From: Platycnemis pennipes
Lineage: Eukaryota > Arthropoda > Insecta > Odonata > Platycnemididae
Assembly (NCBI GenBank): GCA_933228895.1
Contig: OW121856.1
Location: forward strand, 22,275,805 to 22,339,804
Length of the DNA: 64,000 nucleotides
Reading direction: 5' to 3'
Under the pieces are notes generated by a model, which saw only the letters and a list, made by a program, of their open reading frames with translations, did no database searches and was not told the DNA's origin. The translations under genes were made by a program, and so were the position numbers. Of this stretch, positions 56,700 to 64,000 are shown piece after piece; positions within the stretch are counted from its first letter, which is position 1, and every line of letters begins with the position of its first letter.

Positions 56700-58430
56700 A
56701 ATAATTTTAATTATTTTCTGCTTCAAAATAGGTTATGAACCACATTTTATCACCATATGGCATATATTTGATGTATTTATGAAAATATTAACCTAACCAT
56801 CTATGCCTCGTGACCTTTTTGGCATCAATTTTAGCTATTTAGTAGTTTTTCGGGGGTTCAAGTAATTGTAAATAATGAGTAATGCAACCCTCCAAACCGT
56901 CCATCCAAGTATAAAGTACATTTATGGCACCAGGGTTCCCTCACGTTGAGTAGGTATTTCATTAAAACTGAGGTTTGTTCTGCATTCTATTCTGCAAAAT
57001 ATGTTGTTTGCATGTCAGGTTACGTTGATAGTATCAATGATAGGCAATATGTGTAAGAGTTTAATAATTTAATTAGTAATTGCCTTTTACATACACCCAA
57101 ACTGTATTTCATGTGCTCCTCGAGAAATGGTTTGATTTACGCGCTGTAAACTATAATGTATCTTCGTATTAGAATACACCACTATACTTGGATTCATGCA
57201 TATTTATTTTTTTTAAAAAGGCTGTTACTTCGATGTTACAGTGTAGCTGTTTACTTTAATGACCTTAGGTTTTAAAATTTTACTGAGCTGGCTATCGCTT
57301 AAAGAATCTCACGAGAATTACAATCAATTGAACATATCCTCGAAATCACCTTAGCTTGTTGAAAGTGCTGCTGCTTACTTTCCCCCATATTCAAAATATT
57401 ATTTAGCCTGAATAAAAGTTCTTCTAGGTGTTCGAAACTATTAAAACCATCAATGTAAAGTTTGGGCTATGACATCCTTAGATTTGAGTAGGGACAAGGG
57501 GAAGGGGAATTTCCCTTTCTATAAAAAGGGGAAGTTTTCATTTTTGATTTCTCAAATTACTTTACAAAGTAAAATCTGAAAAATATATAAAATTGAACGG
57601 TTGTCTCTTTTGTTTAGTTATATGGAGAATCACGCTGGAAAGAGGGACGTATTCCTACTCTCAAAAGAGATAATGAAGAATTCGTTTAGTAAAGTAAAGA
57701 CCAGTAAAATGTTATACCTGTTCTCTCACTGTGACTTACGCAGAAACAGAAACTCCAAGGAAAGTAGATGAACGTAGACCACGTAGTCTTGTAGCTCTTG
57801 AAATGTCGATTCAAATAGGATCGAGAAGAAAGTAATATAAACAGGATTGTGTAAATAATGGTAAAGGAGGTAGGAAAGTTGATTTGGGATATGAGGAGAA
57901 GGCAGAGGGAGTGGGTAGGACTGTAATCAGTCTGGTATAGCCTCCAGAAGCATTACTTAAATTTTCATACAGTCATTATTCAAGGGAAAAAATAAACAAT
58001 AATAAGACATTTATAACTTCATCAGCTAGAGAATATGAAGCGTCACAGTAAAGAAAAGTACAAAAGGTATGTGCTAATACTATAGGTTTTCCATACATTT
58101 CTAACGCACCATTATTTGTGTCCCGACCACGAGAAATGTCAGAGTTTGAAGGAATTGTAGAAGAGTCACCTTATTAATTAAACTTAGGAGTCATTTGGAT
58201 GAAATTGGCAAAGGAGATGAATAAAATTGAGAAAGAGGAATGAAGTTAGAATCTATTGCCAGTAAAAAAGGGTTAGTGTAGCTTTTCTGAGTTCCATTTT
58301 CATTATTTTCGTAGAATAAGAAGGAGCTCTGATTGTAATTTTGTACCCTAAGCCATAGCAAGCGTGGCATATTACGTCCATATTCCCGGAGAAACAGACG
58401 ACTGGCAGCCTCGTAATTTTTTCCCTGTCA
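56700..58430. other. AT-rich stretch
   Basis: Nothing recognised. Confidence 0.4.
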
Positions 58431-58434
58431 CCGA

Positions 58435-58760
58435 GCTTCGGTTAGAATCAATTAAGTGACGAATTCAGGCTCTCGTTGCAGTTGCGTCCTCCGGAGAGCG
58501 ACAGGTAACCGTGACGCAGCGGGCATGTTGACTCAGTGATTCACTTTTACCCAGCGATCGAAGCGAGACCGATTGGGCCGAAAATGGGGCGACGCTCGTT
58601 TGTTTTGAGCGCATTTTTTTCCCTCGACAACGCCTCTGGAAGCGGATGAGGGCGTCCGGGAAACGTTCGATTTCGCCTCAATTTCAAACAAATGACATCT
58701 GAAACACTTTTGTTCCCCAGTCTGCATGGCGTTCCTTCCATTTAGTGTTCAGGCCTTGTA
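58435..58760. other. GC-rich, CpG-containing block
   Basis: Many CpG dinucleotides (CGTCCTCCGGAGAGCG, GCGATCGAAGCGAG). Two overlapping minus-strand frames are short and without motif. Candidate regulatory block. Confidence 0.35.
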
Positions 58761-59044
58761 TCCATTGAGGTCCGCCACTATGGGGGCAAAAAGAGAAACG
58801 TGAAGTTAATCAAAGCCGAAGAGTTCTTCTATCAAAGACACATGGAAAGATGGGATGCTGAAAAGAGGTGGATGGGGAGTGATACTGGTTGAATGGCGGA
58901 TCGAAATTTTAGGCCGTGTTGGCAGGAGATGGACAAACAAGGAAAAAAGTCAACACTGACAAAAGCAAGCGTATCGGAGTTTCAAATGAAATATATCAAA
59001 GCCTCTCGCATTTGAATGGCGAAAGGGAATAAATAAAATTACCA

Positions 59045-59345
59045 ATTCTTTGGAATGGGAGTTATTGGCGATTGACGATCCAGTGTGCCTGCCTGCTCAA
59101 CAGTGGGGAGTGAAATCGGGAAATAACAATGCCCAGAGATTCGCGCATCGGGTTTCATCCATCGTTAATTCCCACTCGGCTCCCCATTCTCTTCTAACTC
59201 CCTCCCATTCCCTCCCTCTTACTTTCTCCCCTCTTCCTCCATTCTCTGCGATCACCCCCTCTCTTCTCCCTACCCAGCTCTTCTCCATATTTCATCGGAG
59301 GAGTCGGCCGAGGAATTCACGGATGGGCAGTGAAAAGACGTTGAA
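59045..59345. other. Pyrimidine-rich block
   Basis: C/T-rich centre (CCTCCCATTCCCTCCCTC-type runs). Compositional open frames on both strands only. Confidence 0.35.
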
Positions 59346-59754
59346 ATCGAGATTTTATTTCTTTGTTTCCATTGGATAAAACCTTCGTGTTTTTCAAATA
59401 ATCTTATTCTCTTTTTACTCTTGAGTAACAAGGGAGATGAAGACGATATCATTGTATTCTTGGTACTGATATTTCTGAGGTTTGCATTTGTGTAGATTTA
59501 GTGTCTTTCTAGTCATTAGAATAAATTATAATTTAGAATTTTTCTATAAACATGCTTTTGCATTCATAGCCCAACTTAGAAAACTATCAGTAGTTGCCTA
59601 AATATATTAATTTGAATATAACCAGAAAATACTACTTCAAATGCTAATAATGACAGAGATACTAGATTGATAGTCCAATTAATAGTACATTAAAGAACAG
59701 AGATTAATAATAAAAGGAATTTATGTCATTCACTGGAGATTATTACTTTGCTAT

Positions 59755-59935
59755 AAGGGTTATATGGACAGAGATAACGGCAAAGAAAGGCCACGTATGA
59801 GGTGTATATAGCGATTGATGAAGGAGATGAAGGAGAAGAAATACCTATTTAAGAACAGAGTTAGCAGAAGAATTCAGTGGAGAGCTGCGTCAAATCAATC
59901 TCAGTATTTCTGACTAATGATGATGATCAAGATCC
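59755..59935 (+). pseudogene. RTE LINE 3' end, diverged third copy
   Basis: The plus strand carries AAAGGCCACGTATGAGGTGT, the place of GRPRMRYME in the 17-kb copy, then GGAGATGAAGGAGAAGAAAT (VKEKNY) and GGAGAGCTGCGTCAAATCAA (WRAASNQS), and ends in TAATGATGATGATC. The stop and ATG-repeat tail are in the same place as in the copies at 6 kb and 17 kb. No open frame is left. Confidence 0.8.
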
Positions 59936-59939
59936 TCAT

Positions 59940-60830
59940 AGGTGTATCAAAAGTTATTGATGCATACATGAATCCTAGTTTTTTTCCAGCAAATTATTAC
60001 GCTTGGTGAAATATTGAGATCCAATTTTAAGTGCACTAGTTAGGTTTTGGTAGTGGCAGAAATATTTCATTGGTTCTTTTTTCCTCTTGTTCAGTATATA
60101 GGTCCTTTACAGGAGTACGTCAGCCAGAACATCATTTTTCATTTTGAACAGTAACCACTCATGCTATAGCACTAATTGTGAATGCAGGATTTACTTTAGA
60201 TTCTCCCCAATAATGTGCCTAGCCTAGTGCTATAAATGACCTGAACCGTTGCTATAGACATTGAATTTGATACTTTAAGGACTGTGCACCCCAAGAAGCA
60301 TTTCATTTTATATTATATTACGTACCAAATTGAAGTTTCTATGGTGAAATGCCATATTCGTCAGAGCATAACAAAAAGTATGATATAATTCTTTTAGGTT
60401 TTATATTGAGTATGTTGATATTTATTTGTGGTATTACGATTTCTCATATTGTGTACGTGGCTGTACGATCCATTTACATACATTTTACTGTGAGTATGAG
60501 AATCATGCGTGTTTTATGTCTGTGTCATCCACAGTGATGCTATATATTAATTCACTGGATATGACTTGATTAATACAATATCCGTGTCTTTGCGAGTGTA
60601 ATATTAGCTCCATATATCGTTCAATCACTGACTTGTTGGTGAGAGAATGGCATTACATTAAAAGTGAAAGGAAAGTCCTTTCGTATCTACTTATAAGCGT
60701 TCGAGAGTGCCATTATTGCCACAGCAACGTTGATTGTTCATGTTTATTTGGTACCTCACCAGAATTTTTAAGAGAAACCTTCATGAAATTGCCAATATCT
60801 TCTCCGGGTAAAAACTGATGCTTGGGACGT
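59940..60830. other. AT-rich stretch
   Basis: Nothing recognised. A 62-codon plus-strand frame at 60349 is hydrophobic but consistent with chance. Confidence 0.4.
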
Positions 60831-60837
60831 GCTCCTT

Positions 60838-61450
60838 AGCGCCAATCCGCGCTGCAGTGGTGCACGGGATTTATAACCCCATTGCGACGTAATTTTACGC
60901 CCTCAGTGGTCCACTGGCGAAGTATAAAGCCCTTCGACACCCCCGTCTTAGAAAACGAAGACGTGAGCGAAGTCTTTCTCTGTGATAAAAAGGATCATTA
61001 TGCCACATATCCTTTAATGCACTTTTTCACTATCTCTGGGGATGCTGTTTGCATATAAAACCCGCTCTAGCCCACCTCTGCTCTCGACTTCCGCAGAGAT
61101 TTGTGGGTAGGCTTTCGACGGCGATGGGTCCCTGGTGGTGATGAAGTCCCGGGCCATTATGCCTATATATCTGATGGAATGGCGATTCGTGACGTGTCGA
61201 TGCGTCGGTGGCGCCTCGACGGAAATGTAGGCGGCTTTGGGAACTACGGGCTTAATATCTCTCGCTGCTACCAAACCTTTGCCGCAACCCTTCCACTACT
61301 GGCCATCCCCGCACTCGGCATCGGTCTAAAAACCAACAAATCCGCCGTTGTTGCAGTTCGTCATCCCTACCATGGCTCCCATTCCCCGGAGAGGAATCCG
61401 TGTTCGCACCTGCAGCCGTGCGATTCCTAAACGTGAGCTATGTCTCCGAT
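60838..61450. other. GC-rich, CpG-containing block, unidentified
   Basis: A 600-bp block with elevated GC. TTTGCATATAAAA (61048-61060) is a TATA-like word. A plus-strand frame from 61101 (109 codons) and a minus frame overlap; neither has a domain. Could include a promoter or an unknown gene end; no firm evidence. Confidence 0.35.
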
Positions 61451-61454
61451 GTGA

Positions 61455-62840
61455 CCACTAGGGAATTGCAATCCCCCCTGCTGAATAGTTTTATCGCTCA
61501 GAGCAAGCGCTGCTCGTGTTCAGTGTGATTTGACGCACGTCCGCCTGTATGCTTGTGCATGCGTCTTTTAATCCATCCTTGGCCGTTCGGCACGTTCTCT
61601 TTTCGTTTCAATTTGCACCAAGGCAATCAAAATTATTGAACTCGGTATGGATTGGGATGATACGGGGTTTTCTGTGTGAGGAGAGAGGTCAGGTCGTTTG
61701 TTTATGACATTATAAAAGTTTTATCACGTTTTGATAAATGCCTGCACATCATCCCAAAGTAAACAAGTGATCTTTTTTCTCTTCTCGCACACACTCACAC
61801 GATCCTTCCGTTGGTAATCGCTCGCTTTGTTTAATATGGGTTTTGGGGCATTTGAAAAATTTGGAGAATGTGGCTTTTTCCCGTCATGAACGTGAAATAT
61901 GAAGGGATGTGCGAGAAACCATTATTTTTTTTGGTAGGTGGCGTCCTCCACGGGATTTCGCGACTTTTTTTATACGTGATAACATTAACTCAGTCACGCG
62001 TCACCCGATTATTATGGGTGTAAATCACTCTGGACATTCAAGTGGATATGTTTTCCCTCTTCCCTTTTACACCACCTAACTCTGCTCTGAGTCAAGATAA
62101 AATGATGCTCGCGGAAAGGCCGCGTATACTCGCAGAGCGTCGGTAACTCCAAGGTCGTTAATATGGACGGCTGTAATATTTCCTTGGCAAAATCGCTTCC
62201 GCAGCCAACCTTCTTTCCGGATAAGCATTCAACCTACACCATTTTGCTTTCCTTGTAAAACTAATTAGTCCTTTGTCATTTAAGCATATTATACGATCCG
62301 TTTTGGAATAAATAAGGTCTGTATTATCTTTACTAAGAGGAATTTATCTCTAACTCAACATTATTAACTGTAATCGGTCTCTTATTTACATAAGTATGAC
62401 TTGAAAGTTTAATAGGAATCTCAACTATATTCGTAGTTCCCCTATGCCTTTAAATTACACGGAGAGTAGTAGTAACTCAGTTGATGTGGTGTAGAATTGA
62501 GGTGTTTCGCGCAAATTAGGATGGATGGCAACGTATTGATGAAATCGTCTATGCATTATTGAGTATTAATACGGCATTTGTGATTACAAATAGTATTAGG
62601 AAATAAAGGCATATTTATTAAATCTGCTAGTTTGACGATCAATTCCTCTATATTTTTGCATTAAAAATTTATAGAAAAATTCTACCAGTGTATATAGCAG
62701 ATTACAAATTTTTTTTCCGACATCAGTAAAAATACCGTTCGTATTGGAATTTACTTAGGAGACTCGGTATGTATTTCGACCTACGTCTTAAAATAATTCT
62801 CATTTAAATTCTTATAATAGAGTAGTTAGGTACCTAACAT
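61455..62840. other. Non-coding stretch
   Basis: Nothing recognised. Confidence 0.4.
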
Positions 62841-62844
62841 TATT

Positions 62845-62965
62845 ATTGCACTGTTCCTTCGCAAATCTTGCCGGAACTCGCTGGGCACGTGTCAGTTCGT
62901 TATGTATTCCTATTTTGTAAGGATCCAATATACTCGCAGTGTATTCCTTGTTAGATCTAGCAAGG
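62845..62965 (-). pseudogene. Jockey/CR1-group LINE relic, small internal piece
   Basis: The minus strand reads EYTASILDPYKIGIHNELTR, then AQRVPARFAKEQCNN, matching EYAASVWDPYEIGLSNELER and VQRRSARFVKGRYDN of the 14.9-kb copy. Replaced W and R residues show decay. No 3' tail follows on either side, so it is a fragment. Confidence 0.75.
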
Positions 62966-62969
62966 AAAA

Positions 62970-64000
62970 ATGAGCCCTTTGTTGGTATTAGCCTCCTGCT
63001 AAAGGAAGGTACTACGGAGTCCATAGTTTTACTTAAGAGGGATGAAGAATGCACTAAAATTTTGCCCAAACATTCACACGTACTTATAAAAATCCCAATA
63101 TTTTAACCAGGTGTATTTTAGGCTCTAAGGTTCAAAAACTGTTTATATGATACCTGTTATAAAACTCAGTAATTGTGTAATAGAGAAATAATACCAATTC
63201 CAATCCACGAGAAAGACCAAAGTCGTAAGTTTCGTGCTATGTTGTTCCCTGTTTTTTTTATTACTTCTGCAGCTAATTAACGCAAAATGTATATAATTAA
63301 GTGCTGATTGCTAAATAACTGATGTTGAAATAGTTCACTCTTCGTTTTCATTTAATGGACAAAACGTGAATCAGTAACTGCCATTTCGATAGATGGTAGT
63401 CTAAGTAGACTGTATAAGTGTACCCATCTTGGTAAATACCCTCTTAGCAATATATTTAAAACCAAGTGCAACATTGAAATAATCCACATACTGAATTTTT
63501 CGTTGAAGATTCATGTCTGCACATATAAGGAACATTTACCTATATGGTAAAATTGCTATCCATAATTCGGCAATGCATTAAAGCTGCAATCCTTATTTCA
63601 GTATTAGGGTTATTTTATTTCTGCCCCTTTTAAGGTATGATGCATTAAGTTTATGAGTTTTTCTGCGAAATTTTTGCATCTAATACAAAATTCACTTTTT
63701 CTCTACCCTTACAATGTGACACCGAATGGGAAAGCTCTCTAATGGCCACCCACGCTAATGCACTCAAGATGATGTCGTGAGTTAGAGATGCGGGAAATGC
63801 ATCTCATTTAATGGAAATGTAATTAAATGTGACCATCCAGGATTATAAAACCCTTAAAGATAGTATAGGAAACGTCGACGATAAATTGTGTTGGGACAGG
63901 GTGTGGTGCTACAAGAAAAACAGAAGAATTTCATGTTATGTTAAGCACCTCATCGTATGAGCGGTACCACTTTCAAAACGTACCAGATATTTTTTTAAAT
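62970..64000. other. AT-rich stretch to window end
   Basis: Nothing recognised. Confidence 0.4.

Noticed and set aside
61048..61060. TATA-like word after an octamer-like TTTGCAT
   Set aside because: No transcript start, exon or gene can be placed downstream; too weak to call a promoter.
1..64000. CRISPR arrays, operons, bacterial promoters or terminators, rRNA
   Set aside because: No regularly spaced repeats, no compact gene arrangement, no rRNA-like sequence; retroelement content is eukaryotic.

Overview
The window looks like non-genic nuclear DNA from an arthropod, most likely an insect. It is AT-rich and has no operons and no long open frame. I could not recognise a single host exon. The content is layered transposon debris: several lineages of 5'-truncated non-LTR retrotransposons, one piggyBac remnant, Penelope-like material, tRNA-derived SINEs and one long-TIR element. 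The arthropod assignment rests on the style of these families (a BovB/RTE-like LINE ending in an ATG repeat, and a Jockey/CR1-group LINE ending in a TAGATG repeat). It is an inference, and the species is not determined.

Layout. 1-5.9 kb is mostly unique AT-rich DNA with short duplications, a CRE-like pair and the first copy of a dispersed CAC..TGGG motif (5697). 6.0-6.8 kb is an RTE relic (minus strand). 8.2-8.7 kb is a GC-rich block. 9.39-9.47 kb is a perfect 34-bp foldback. 12.5-12.8 kb and 13.5-13.7 kb are old LINE relics. 14.2-14.7 kb is a GC-rich block, followed by a LINE 3' end (14.9-15.6 kb) and an RTE insertion with an 11-bp target duplication (17.37-17.82 kb). 19.0-21.3 kb holds three further ends of the TAGATG-tailed LINE. 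22.4-23.2 kb is a broken Penelope-like reverse transcriptase followed by a hammerhead-ribozyme-like motif, and 24.9 kb carries a second, better-paired hammerhead-like motif. More LINE ends lie at 23.8, 26.4-27.1, 29.2, 31.5 and 62.9 kb.

32-37 kb is dense in relics: a SINE body, a piggyBac remnant with one recognisable terminus (33.2-34.3 kb), a divergent LINE tail (34.35-34.87 kb), a tRNA-like SINE head and an RTE relic (36.6-36.9 kb). At 40.2-40.4 kb there is an in-frame 2 x 90-bp tandem repeat. 44.65-44.94 kb is the best SINE, with A and B boxes. 51.05-51.38 kb is a 330-bp element with 63-bp terminal inverted repeats. The rest (44.9-51.0 and 51.4-64 kb) is mostly unannotatable AT-rich sequence with a few GC-rich, CpG-containing blocks that might be regulatory.

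No gene here can be expected to make a functional protein. The parts most worth a second look are the two hammerhead-like motifs, the piggyBac end, the foldback, the long-TIR element, the 90-bp coding-type repeat and the CAC..TGGG motif.
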